From assembly GCA_024693165.1 (NCBI GenBank), contig JAILLM010000105.1, forward strand, positions 1 through 8,780: 8,780 nt of DNA, given 5' to 3'. A model generated the notes under the pieces. That model did no database searches. It was not told the origin of the DNA and was given only the letters and a program-made list of their open reading frames with translations. The DNA is from Bacilli bacterium. Its GTDB lineage: Bacteria; Bacillota_I; Bacilli_A; RF39; UBA660. The translations under genes were made by a program, and so were the position numbers. Shown piece after piece: positions 1-8,300 of the stretch; position 1 is the stretch's first letter; every line of letters begins with the position of its first letter.

Positions 1-177
1 CTTCATCCAATCCATAATGTGTATCATCAAGACTTTTCTTAATTTTTCTTAAATCAGTTATTAGAAACTATTTAGATACAGTTATTACTTTACCTTGGAA
101 TAAGTATTCTAAGGATACAACTGATTTAAGAAAAATTAAGAAAAGTCTTGATGATACACATTATGGATTGGATGAAG
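1..177. repeat. Perfect 59-bp inverted repeat with 59-bp spacer at the window edge (probable fold-back chimera)
   Basis: Positions 1-59 are the exact reverse complement of 119-177; the match breaks at 60/118. The right arm (119-177) is authentic lon coding sequence (it encodes the conserved ...HYGLDE stretch), so the left arm is a backwards copy of lon. The spacer 60-118 reads as continuous lon sequence in the same frame as the gene. The junction lies near 54-60, where TCA GTT ATT AGA reads S-V-I-R, as expected in Lon, so a short microhomology (CAGTT/AACTG) sits at the switch point. A perfect long arm copying coding sequence at a sequence end is typical of amplification or assembly fold-back artefacts. 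A genuine rearrangement is possible but less likely. Confidence 0.9.
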
Positions 178-1505
178 TTAAACAAAGAATTTTAGAATTT
201 ATTGCTATTAAGAAACAAAGTAATAATTTAAGCTCTCCAATTATTTGTTTAGTTGGTCCTCCAGGTGTTGGTAAAACGACTTTAGGTGCATCAATTGCAA
301 ATGCTTTAAATAGAGAATTCTTTAAAATATCAGTAGGTGGTTTAAATGATTCTACTGAGTTAACAGGTCATAGAAGAACTTATTTAGGTTCATCTCCTGG
401 TGTATTAATGCAAGGAATTAAGAAGTGTGGAACAGCTAATCCAGTTATATTAATCGATGAAGTAGATAAAATGGTTAAAGATTATCAAGGAGACCCTGCA
501 TCAGTATTGCTTGATATTTGTGATCCTAAACAAAATCAAAACTTTGTTGATTACTATATCGAAGAACCATTTGATTTATCAAAAGTATTATTTATTTTAA
601 CCGCAAATGATATTAATGATATTCCTCCGATGTTAAGAGATAGACTAGAAGTAATTGATGTATCTTCTTATACTGAAGAAGAAAAAATAGATATAGCTAA
701 AAAGTATTTACTTCCAAATATTTTTGAAGAATATAATATGAAGAAAATTAAACTTACTGATGATGCTTTAAGATTAATTATTGATGGATATACACATGAA
801 TCTGGTGTAAGAAATCTTGATAGAACTTTAAAGAAAATCGTAAGAAATATGCTTATTAATGAAAGACAAAATAAAACTTTAACTGAAGATTTAGTTAAAG
901 AAATCTTAGGACCTATTAAGTATGAAAATGCAACTTCAGTTAGAAAAGCTCATGCTGGTATGGCATCTACTTTAGGTGTTACACCTTATGGTGGAGTAAT
1001 TATTAATTTTGAAGTTATTGATTTACCAGGTACTGGAAGACTTATTACTACTGGTAATATTGCATCTTCTGTTAAAGAATCGGCTGAAGTAGCACTTAAT
1101 TATATTATTCGTAATGCTAGTGAATTTGGTTTAGATCAAAAGAAGATTGCTACTAAGAATTACCATATCAATGCTTTATGCTATGCAATTAAGAAAAGTG
1201 GTTCATCAGGTGGTTTAGCACTTGCATCTGCTATGACTTCTTTATTGCTAAATAAAGAAATACCAGTTGAAGTAGGTTTTACTGGTGAAATTGATCTTTA
1301 TGGTGATATCTTAAAAGTAGGTGGAATCAAAGAAAAAATTATCGGAGCTTATAATAATAACTTCAAAAAAGTATTTATTCCAATGGAAAATAAAAATGAT
1401 CTAGATACAGTTCCTGATTCGATTAAAAATCAAATAGAAATCATTTGTGTAGAAAACTTTATTGATGTTTATAAATATTTATTTAAAAAAAGTAAAAAGA
1501 ACTAA
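60..1505 (+). CDS. lon: ATP-dependent Lon protease (LonA type), 5'-truncated
   Basis: Partial gene: 481 residues remain of the roughly 770 usual for LonA. The N-terminal substrate-binding (LAN) domain is missing because the real sequence begins at the inverted-repeat junction. The frame is open from codon 60 (I-R-N-Y-L-D...L-P-W, the normal Lon linker). The first possible start, TTG at 168, lies inside the conserved H-Y-G-L-x-x-V-K motif and is not the true start. Numbering from codon 60: Walker A GPPGVGKTT at 66-74, Walker B ILIDE ending D133-E134, RDR arginine-finger segment at 193-195, and the S16 protease domain from about 295. The catalytic Ser is S383 (in GSSGG) and the Lys is K426 (in GGIKEK); TGEI is kept at 408-411. 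Lon degrades misfolded and regulatory proteins in the cytosol using ATP. Oddity: the usual PKDGPSAG is replaced by IKKSGSSGG and the preceding HVPEGA is lost. The stop codon lies inside the terminator hairpin. Confidence 0.93.
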   Translation: MRNYLDTVITLPWNKYSKDTTDLRKIKKSLDDTHYGLDEVKQRILEFIAIKKQSNNLSSPIICLVGPPGVGKTTLGASIANALNREFFKISVGGLNDSTELTGHRRTYLGSSPGVLMQGIKKCGTANPVILIDEVDKMVKDYQGDPASVLLDICDPKQNQNFVDYYIEEPFDLSKVLFILTANDINDIPPMLRDRLEVIDVSSYTEEEKIDIAKKYLLPNIFEEYNMKKIKLTDDALRLIIDGYTHESGVRNLDRTLKKIVRNMLINERQNKTLTEDLVKEILGPIKYENATSVRKAHAGMASTLGVTPYGGVIINFEVIDLPGTGRLITTGNIASSVKESAEVALNYIIRNASEFGLDQKKIATKNYHINALCYAIKKSGSSGGLALASAMTSLLLNKEIPVEVGFTGEIDLYGDILKVGGIKEKIIGAYNNNFKKVFIPMENKNDLDTVPDSIKNQIEIICVENFIDVYKYLFKKSKKN

Positions 1506-1521
1506 TTTTAGTTCTTTTTTT
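1494..1521 (+). terminator. Intrinsic terminator of lon
   Basis: An 11-bp perfect stem (1494-1504 pairing with 1509-1519) with a 4-nt loop runs into a T-tract ending at 1521. The left arm contains the last sense codons of lon and part of its TAA stop, so the hairpin overlaps the end of the gene. The A-rich left flank (1485-1498) means it could also terminate minus-strand transcription, but no gene converges here. Confidence 0.85.
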
Positions 1522-1533
1522 ATTGCTAGTTTA

Positions 1534-1562
1534 TTGTATTTACCGTGCTTATAATCTATAAT
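1534..1562 (+). promoter_or_regulatory. Sigma-A-type promoter of the prepilin operon
   Basis: TTGTAT (1534-1539) and a perfect TATAAT (1557-1562) are separated by 17 bp, placing transcription start near 1569 and giving a leader of about 20 nt. A second perfect TATAAT lies at 1550-1555 but has no good -35 at 16-18 bp (TAGTTT at 17 bp). The promoter sits directly after the lon terminator, so the pilin genes form a separate transcription unit from lon. Confidence 0.72.
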
Positions 1563-1574
1563 TAGGTATAGAAT

Positions 1575-1579
1575 AGGTG
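1575..1579 (+). promoter_or_regulatory. Shine-Dalgarno AGGTG that decides the start of the first prepilin gene
   Basis: AGGTG lies 8 nt before ATG 1588. The in-frame GTG at 1579 overlaps this site and cannot use it as a ribosome binding site, so ATG 1588 is preferred. That start also gives a prepilin leader of normal length and charge (six residues ending in Gly). Confidence 0.75.
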
Positions 1580-1587
1580 TGGTATGC

Positions 1588-2670
1588 ATGAGAGATAAAA
1601 ATGGGTTCATTGCAACAAGTGTTTTATACGCATTCTTAGTGGCATTTTTAACATTGTTTTTAGCGTTCATGGCTAATTATATTCAAAATAAACAATTAAT
1701 TAATAGAATTGAAGAAATGGCTAGGGAAGAACTAGAAAAATATGGAAGTGTTAGAATCTCTGATTTAAAAGTTGGTGATTATGTTGTATTCGATACTTTA
1801 GATAATATTGGAGATGGGTCTTCTAATGAAGTTAAATATTCTTCGCCAATTGACCCTAATACTACATGGATTTTCTTCCATAAAGAAGAAAAAGTTGATG
1901 ATAAAGATGATGTTTATTATTTTGTGAGTTCTGCGGATGCTCAAAAGGCTTCAATACTTGGAACTGCTGTTTATTCATTTGATTATGCATCAGGTAGCTC
2001 TAATAATGAAAATATTCCTATAGGAATGTACTATGGTAGTTTAGCTACTGCATCTAAACTTATTAATGGAAATGTTTATTATGATCCTTCGTCAGGAACA
2101 TATCATTCTTATACTAGTGAAATTAATAAAAATTACTATAATGGCGCTTATAAAGTTTATACATATCAATTTATGTATATGTTAAATGATGGTGTTTCTG
2201 TCAGATTTATGAATAATAATGATTTTTCTACGATTGAGGGCTTAGAGAATAATAAAGTAAAAGAAAACATTTTTAATCAAAATGTTAAGTATACTATTTG
2301 GAATGATACAAGTGATCCTTATGGTAATTTAGCTAATGATGGATTTTATTCAATTGATCATATAAACGTTAGTGAAGAAGATAATCATAATGAATCTTTA
2401 ATGGATAGTAAGTGTAGAGGTTTAGTAGGTTATGGACATACTTACATAAAAAATGGTGCTGAATTCTATGACTATTGTTATTTTACAAGTGAAAGTAATT
2501 ATATTGGTACTTGTACAAGTGATAGTAGTAGTTCTGCATGCAAAAACAGTACACAAAATGTTAGATTTGTAGCTATGATTAAAGTTAAAGATGAAAGTAC
2601 TGATGGTTATATAGATTCTGGTAATGGAACTAAACAATTACCATATTTGATTACTAAGGGGGTAAGATAA
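1588..2670 (+). CDS. Type IV prepilin-like minor pseudopilin lacking Glu at +5
   Basis: A 360-residue protein whose N-terminus MRDKNG|FIATSV looks like a prepilin leader: charged, ending in Gly6, cleaved before Phe7, then a hydrophobic helix over about residues 12-34 and an amphipathic, charged continuation (about 35-51) as in a pilin alpha-1 helix. Position +5 is Ser11 instead of the usual Glu, as in GspK-type tip pseudopilins. The exported part (about 52-360) is rich in Tyr, Asn, Ser and Asp, begins with a K-V-G-D-Y-V-V-F motif (61-68), has four cysteines, and ends with a G-N-G-T-x-x-x-P-Y-L-I tail (345-355). That tail is like the tail of the next protein. I do not recognise the middle domain. 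It is the first gene of the operon, and its stop overlaps the next start by one base (TAATG). Likely role: a minor, possibly tip-located pilin; the exact function is unknown. Confidence 0.8.
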   Translation: MRDKNGFIATSVLYAFLVAFLTLFLAFMANYIQNKQLINRIEEMAREELEKYGSVRISDLKVGDYVVFDTLDNIGDGSSNEVKYSSPIDPNTTWIFFHKEEKVDDKDDVYYFVSSADAQKASILGTAVYSFDYASGSSNNENIPIGMYYGSLATASKLINGNVYYDPSSGTYHSYTSEINKNYYNGAYKVYTYQFMYMLNDGVSVRFMNNNDFSTIEGLENNKVKENIFNQNVKYTIWNDTSDPYGNLANDGFYSIDHINVSEEDNHNESLMDSKCRGLVGYGHTYIKNGAEFYDYCYFTSESNYIGTCTSDSSSSACKNSTQNVRFVAMIKVKDESTDGYIDSGNGTKQLPYLITKGVR

Positions 2671-5375
2671 TGAAAAACAAGAATGGATTTGTTTTAGCAG
2701 AAACTTTGATTGTTGTTCTTCTTTTATCGATAACTCTTATGAGTTTATATTCTGGTTTTTCTTCTATTATTTATAAAACTAGAAATAAAAGTAATAATGA
2801 CTCAATTGATACTATTTATAAAACATATTATGTAAAAGAATTATTAGATAATGCATATATCTATTCTTATACTGATACTGAGTCAGATGAAACTAAAGAA
2901 TTTAGTAATTCTTTTGAATATTATGTTGATTATATTACTCGTAAAAAAAACATTACTGATGTTTGTAAGGCTTATAGTTATACAACTGGTAATGCAACAG
3001 CAGTTCAAGATAATGATAATTTAATGCTTGTTTGTAACTACGAGAATTACTTGAATACTTCTTCATCTACATCCTATGATTCTGATTATATGTATAGTGC
3101 AATTAAATCGTATGGTATTGAGAAGATTTACTATATTAACTATAGTAAGATTAATAACCCTACAAGTATTAAAGCTTTAATGAATAGATTAGATGCTTCT
3201 ACGATTGATTATGTTCGCAATCAACCAAAGAATGTTGATGGTGGATATCTAGTTATTAAATACAGAAATAAGCATACTTATCCAGTTGATTTTGCTATTG
3301 ATGATGAGGATTTTCGTATTAAAGAAGATACTTATCATTCATCAATTCAATTAACTACTATTTCTATTGGAACAGGATCAAGCCCTATATATTTATTTGA
3401 GTCTAATGAAGAAGGCGCTAAATATATGGAAACTGATTTAATGAATTATAATGATGATTATGTGTTAAAATCAAATAATAATTTCACTAGTCATCCTGGT
3501 AGTGTAATAGTTGGTTGGACTAATTCGACTGATTATTTAGATTTAGATAGATTTAATAGTTGCCATGCTTTAGTTGAAGAATATAATAAACAAGGTAAAT
3601 CATATTATGATGAGACTGGTATATTATGTGGTCAAGTTGGTGAGACTATTAAGTTTAATGAAAATACTAAAGTTTTGTATGCTGTTTGGTGTGGTAATGG
3701 AAAACTAAGTGGTGCGTTAGAATGCCAAGCAAATTATAATAAGATGACAAATAATGGTCTTATTGTAGATGATGGTTCTGGTAATCCATATGGTGAAACT
3801 AACTATGTATATCTTGGCGATGGTGGAGATAATTTCATTAAAATTGGAGATTATTGCTATTCTATGGTATCAACATATGGTTCTACTGATAGTATTAAGG
3901 TTGCTTATTATGGTTCTTATAATTATACAAGTAAAGCTTGTGATAAAAAAGACAATTATAACTCTACAGGAGTAGTTCCATTTAATACTGATAAATCAGC
4001 TGGTTATGCTTGGATGTATAGAGACACTGTTTCCATTGAAAAAATGGGTACTTCGGCTGCTGGTTTTTCTCAAAAATTAGGTTTAGTTGAAGTTTATAAT
4101 AATCGTACTCCTACTTCAAATATTGTATGTAAAAATGGTAGCGATTGTTATTTTGGTGATGATGTTTCTTATGACAAAAATACAAAAACTTATACATTAC
4201 TAGATTCAGGTGGAAAAGAAGTATCTGCTAAAACATTATTTGGTGGTTATGATGCTACAAGTTATGATAATTTAAATGATTCTAAATATGTAAATAAATA
4301 TTTATGTGAAGGTGGTAATACAACTAAATGTTCTACAGTTTATTATTATCTTGGAAAGACTGGTTCTGGAGCAAGTTCTAAACTTGAATTCAGAAAATAT
4401 AAGAATGGTGAAACAGATGTTACTAGTCTTAATAAATCATTATTCTTTTCTAAAAAGATTTCTTATTCTAATGGTAAGTATAAATTGAGTAAAGCAGATG
4501 GTGATGGAATAGTATTAACTGTTAGTGATGTAAAAAATGACAGTATGGTAAAACCAGAGTATGATAACAAAACAGTTGCTGAACTTTTAAAAACTTATAA
4601 ATATGCTTGTAGTGATGATTGGTTCTTTAAGAGTTCTGGTGAATATACTTGTGAAAATGCATATTTGATTGTATCTAGTCAAGGAGTTGGTCCTTATTAT
4701 GTATTACAAAATGGTATAATGACTGAAGACGATATTTATAATCAAATTAATGGTACTGTAGCTGCTGGTAATAGAACGAACAGTAGTACACTTAAGAATA
4801 GTATTGATCAATTCTATGAAGCTAATCTTCTTTCACATGAAAGTATTATTGATAAGAATGTAACGTTCTGTAATAATCAAGAAACGATGAATATTGATGA
4901 TTTAGTTAATGAACCACGCAAGAATCTATTTGCAAATCATTATAAAACTGATCCACGTAATAAAAATTTATATAAAAGATATAAAGATTGTGATAGCAAA
5001 GGTGAATATTTATATTCAGTTAGTGGAGCAACAAAGGGTAATCATTTATTAAAGTATCCGGTTGGTTTGCTTACATATGAAGATGCTACATATATTGGCT
5101 TTGAATTTCAAAGATATAGTTCAAATTCTTATATCCATAATGGATATGCACAATTCTTATTATCTCCAACTGGTTTATTTAATGATACACGTGACTACTC
5201 TGTAATATCTTTTGATAATTACGGTTTTCAAATTAGAGCAGATAGTGTTTTAGAAGATTGGAAAAATTCTACAGTTGCTTGTAGAGCTAAACCTGTTGTT
5301 GGTATTTATATGGATAAAGATGTAGTATCTGGATCTGGTTCTTACAATAACCCATTTGTATTAAAAGAAAGTTAA
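2670..5375 (+). CDS. Large modular type IV prepilin (pseudopilin) with InlB-like repeat and GxG(S/T)..P(Y/F) C-terminal module
   Basis: A 901-residue protein. The leader MKNKNG|FVLAETLIVV is a clear prepilin signal: Gly6, Phe7 and Glu11 at +5, with a hydrophobic helix to about residue 30. Typical pilins are 130-200 residues, so almost all of this protein is an added exported region. Around 255-341 a segment with PG...VGW (276-283) and LYAVW (336-340) resembles the Listeria-Bacteroides (InlB B/Flg_new) repeat. Around 378-420 is an N-Y-V-Y-L-G...G-D-Y-C-Y-S-M segment. The C-terminus has VGLLTYEDA (798-806), an L-L-S-P motif near 830, KPVVGIY and a G-S-G-S-x-x-x-P-F-V-L tail. This layout recalls the 'WLLSP...GVRPV...GTGT..DPY' modules I associate with surface proteins of gut low-GC bacteria (recollection, not a search). 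There are 17 cysteines, some in close pairs (C487/C493). Its SD AAGGGGGT (2656-2663) lies 6 nt from ATG. Likely a minor pilin with a ligand-binding or adhesive head. Confidence 0.85.
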   Translation: MKNKNGFVLAETLIVVLLLSITLMSLYSGFSSIIYKTRNKSNNDSIDTIYKTYYVKELLDNAYIYSYTDTESDETKEFSNSFEYYVDYITRKKNITDVCKAYSYTTGNATAVQDNDNLMLVCNYENYLNTSSSTSYDSDYMYSAIKSYGIEKIYYINYSKINNPTSIKALMNRLDASTIDYVRNQPKNVDGGYLVIKYRNKHTYPVDFAIDDEDFRIKEDTYHSSIQLTTISIGTGSSPIYLFESNEEGAKYMETDLMNYNDDYVLKSNNNFTSHPGSVIVGWTNSTDYLDLDRFNSCHALVEEYNKQGKSYYDETGILCGQVGETIKFNENTKVLYAVWCGNGKLSGALECQANYNKMTNNGLIVDDGSGNPYGETNYVYLGDGGDNFIKIGDYCYSMVSTYGSTDSIKVAYYGSYNYTSKACDKKDNYNSTGVVPFNTDKSAGYAWMYRDTVSIEKMGTSAAGFSQKLGLVEVYNNRTPTSNIVCKNGSDCYFGDDVSYDKNTKTYTLLDSGGKEVSAKTLFGGYDATSYDNLNDSKYVNKYLCEGGNTTKCSTVYYYLGKTGSGASSKLEFRKYKNGETDVTSLNKSLFFSKKISYSNGKYKLSKADGDGIVLTVSDVKNDSMVKPEYDNKTVAELLKTYKYACSDDWFFKSSGEYTCENAYLIVSSQGVGPYYVLQNGIMTEDDIYNQINGTVAAGNRTNSSTLKNSIDQFYEANLLSHESIIDKNVTFCNNQETMNIDDLVNEPRKNLFANHYKTDPRNKNLYKRYKDCDSKGEYLYSVSGATKGNHLLKYPVGLLTYEDATYIGFEFQRYSSNSYIHNGYAQFLLSPTGLFNDTRDYSVISFDNYGFQIRADSVLEDWKNSTVACRAKPVVGIYMDKDVVSGSGSYNNPFVLKES

Positions 5376-5385
5376 GGAGGTAATT

Positions 5386-8300
5386 ATGAATAAAAGAATA
5401 AATAATTCTAAAGGTATGACAATTGTAGAAGTTCTTGTAAGTGTAATAATTATTTCCTTGATTATGGGGGTTTTATTCACTTTATTATTACAAGTTCAAA
5501 AGATTAATGGTGATGCTGATAAAAGATCATCAATAGCTTTAGCTCAAAATGTTATTACTAAAGCTATTGAAAGAGATATGATTGAAATTGGTGTTAAATC
5601 AATCTCAGCTTGTAATTTTAATGAATTTGGATTTAATCAAAATGTAATCGATTCATATGAACAAGATGGGGATATTAAATACAATTATGAATGTATTAGA
5701 GTTGAATATAACCAATCTTATGATTTAGCTGATGTTGGTTATTTAATGGTTTATAAACAATCTTCTTCTCAAGATGATCCTGCATGGGTTATTAGATATG
5801 GAAGAGGTTATTATAACGATTGTGAAAAGGATTCTGTTCCTGATTTTAGAAATTGGAAAGAAACATATTCAGTTGTTCAAAAACTTGATTCAGATGTAGA
5901 CTTAAAAATAATTCCTTCTGAAAATGAAGTTACATATTCAGCTTTATATGAATCTAATAAAAAATATAGTGAACAAAAATTAAATAATGGTAAATTATTT
6001 ATTCCATTACAAGATGAAAATGGTTATACATATAATATTGATTTATCATTCTCATTTAGATTATATAATGCAACTTATGAGTCTATAAGTGATACTAATA
6101 CTAGTTTTATATGTGATAATTCAAGTGAAAATTTAGAGTGTAAATGTACTGGAAAAGCTTCTGATTGTGCTAAAACAGATACTCCTGATACTTCTAAAGA
6201 TGAACATGGTAAATACTTATATAAGTGTTCTGAATCTAAAGCTAGCCTTGGTTCAGTTGTAGGTATGAATAAAAACTTTATTGATTTGAGTAGTGTTACT
6301 GAAAATGGTATTTATGCTAGTAGAGTAAAATCAGTAACGTTTATGTCACTAGAGGATTATACTAATCGTTTCTTAAAAAATACTGATCCTGCTGATAATA
6401 CAATTCGTTCAAGTGTAGATGTATCTTATTCTCAAAATGGAACAAATCCAATGTATTTTGAAAAAGATGATGATTCTAAGTATAACTTATATATTACCCA
6501 AACTGGTGGAGTAAAAGTTTATGGACATACACTTACTAATATGTTTAAAAATTTTACTAATTTAGAGAGTGTAGATTTTACTGGTTTTTCTACAACTGGT
6601 ATAACATCAATGAATTCAATGTTCTATAATTGTCCAAAGTTAAATACTTTAGATGGATTTACTTTATTAGATTTTTCTAGTGTAACTGATGTATCATCTA
6701 TGTTTTATAAAAATACAGCTTTAACAGTATCTCCGTTTAGAGGTTTAGAACTTCCAAGTGTTTTATATGCTAATTCAGTATTTAATGAATCTGGTATAAG
6801 TGGAGCTTTTGATTATAAAACTGATTTTAATGCTATCAATGTTGTTAGTTTAAGAAACTTCTTAAGAAAGTCTTCTATTACTTCATTTGTAATGGATTAT
6901 GATAATCAAGAAATGCCTAATTTAATTAGTATTAATAGTATGCTTTATTATACAAGATCTATGTCAAATGCAACTTTTCAAAACACTGTTGTTAAACATT
7001 TAAAAGATATGGAACATGTATTTGCTTTTTCAAAATTATCTGAGAGTATTTTTGATAATTTTATTACCGAAGATTTGAATTCACTTTACGGATTATATGA
7101 TAATTGTACTAGTTTAACTTCGTTTACTTTTAATAATTTTAATACTGAAAAAGTTGATAGTTTTTCGGATATGTTTCTGTCTTGCAGTAATTTAAAAGAT
7201 ATTGATTTAAGCGGTTTTTCATTTGCTAGTGCTAGTAATTTTGTTAGAATTTTTGGCTATTGTTCTTCACTTTTATACGTTACTTTTGGTAGTGAAGATT
7301 CAGATGTTTCTTTAGATAATGTTCAAAGTTTAGATCAAGCATTTATGAATTGTTATAATTTTAGAGGTTTTAAAGGTAAACATGTTACTTTTCATGGTGC
7401 TACTAGTGCAGAAAAGATGTTTAATGGTGCTGGTTCTAATGCTCTTTTTGATAGTAATTATCATTTAGACGTGAGTAATTTGGAATTATATAATTGTATT
7501 ATTTTTAGGAATATGTTTTCCAATACTTTATATGGTTCAATAGATGTATCTGGTATTCATAGTAAAGTAACTTCTCAAACTGTTAAATTGATTAGTATGT
7601 TTGAGAATTCTCGTATTCATTATGCATTTTTGAATGATGCTGAATTTCAAACTAAAGTAGATATGACAAGTATGTTTAGTTCATGTAATGATTTAACATT
7701 TGTATCAGGTGTTGATTATACTTATGAAGGACTTACTAGATATTTGGGTGGAGAAGGTGATTTGATTAAGAATAATGGCAAGTCTCCATTTGATCGATTC
7801 ATGATTAATGATGGATATGCATCTACTTTAGCTTATATGTTTAAAGATTGTAAATATTTAAGAGGTTTTGAAGAAGGCTATCTAGATGGTATTCAATCTC
7901 CTGAAACGCATACTACTTCATTTATTGGTATGTTTAATGGGGCTTTTAGCGTTGATATTTTATCAGATGTAACATTTACAAGGGATTATAAAGAAATATA
8001 TCAACTTGTTCTACCATTTTCATTTAATACTAGTAATCTTATTGGACCTCAAAACAATATCTTTAAAGATACTGGTAATTTAGCTGTAATTAAATTTAAA
8101 AATGCTCAACATGCAAGAGTTTCTAGTTCTTCTGATGATTTGAATACTTCTACAACTTTTAGTGGTTTTGGTAGTAAGGCTATTCAAAATAAAAGAGTTG
8201 ATTCTTTAGATGTGTACTTAGGTGATATGCGTATTTGTAAATATACTACCGGTGAATCAACAAGTACTTGTAGTTATGATAATAATGGCTTTGGTTATTT

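Noticed and set aside
168..170. TTG at 168 as the start of a short Lon
   Set aside because: Conserved Lon sequence continues upstream in the same frame to position 60, and the codon encodes the Leu of the H-Y-G-L motif.
1..177. Inverted repeat as a hairpin telomere, phage or transposon terminal repeat
   Set aside because: Both arms are lon coding sequence and no transposase, integrase or telomere resolvase is nearby; a fold-back artefact explains it better.
1579..1587. GTG at 1579 as the start of the first prepilin
   Set aside because: The GTG overlaps the AGGTG ribosome site and no SD lies upstream at proper distance; ATG 1588 is correctly spaced and gives a normal leader.
1479..1670. 63-codon minus-strand open frame across the lon terminator and the first prepilin start
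   Set aside because: It runs through the terminator, promoter and conserved prepilin N-terminus, has no convincing ribosome binding site or family resemblance, and AT-rich DNA gives such frames by chance.
2422..2637. 71-codon minus-strand open frame inside the first prepilin gene
   Set aside because: Low-complexity Thr/Ile-rich reading opposite a well-supported gene; no start signals.
2943..2950. Run of eight A as a phase-variation tract early in the second prepilin
   Set aside because: It is the longest homopolymer seen, but runs of 6-8 A are expected at this base composition and nothing else suggests slippage control.
3769..4488. Two short plus-strand frames (3769-3975 and 4306-4488) inside the second prepilin
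   Set aside because: Both are out-of-frame readings of the 901-residue gene, rich in Leu/Ile/Val from the shifted T-rich codons, with no family resemblance.
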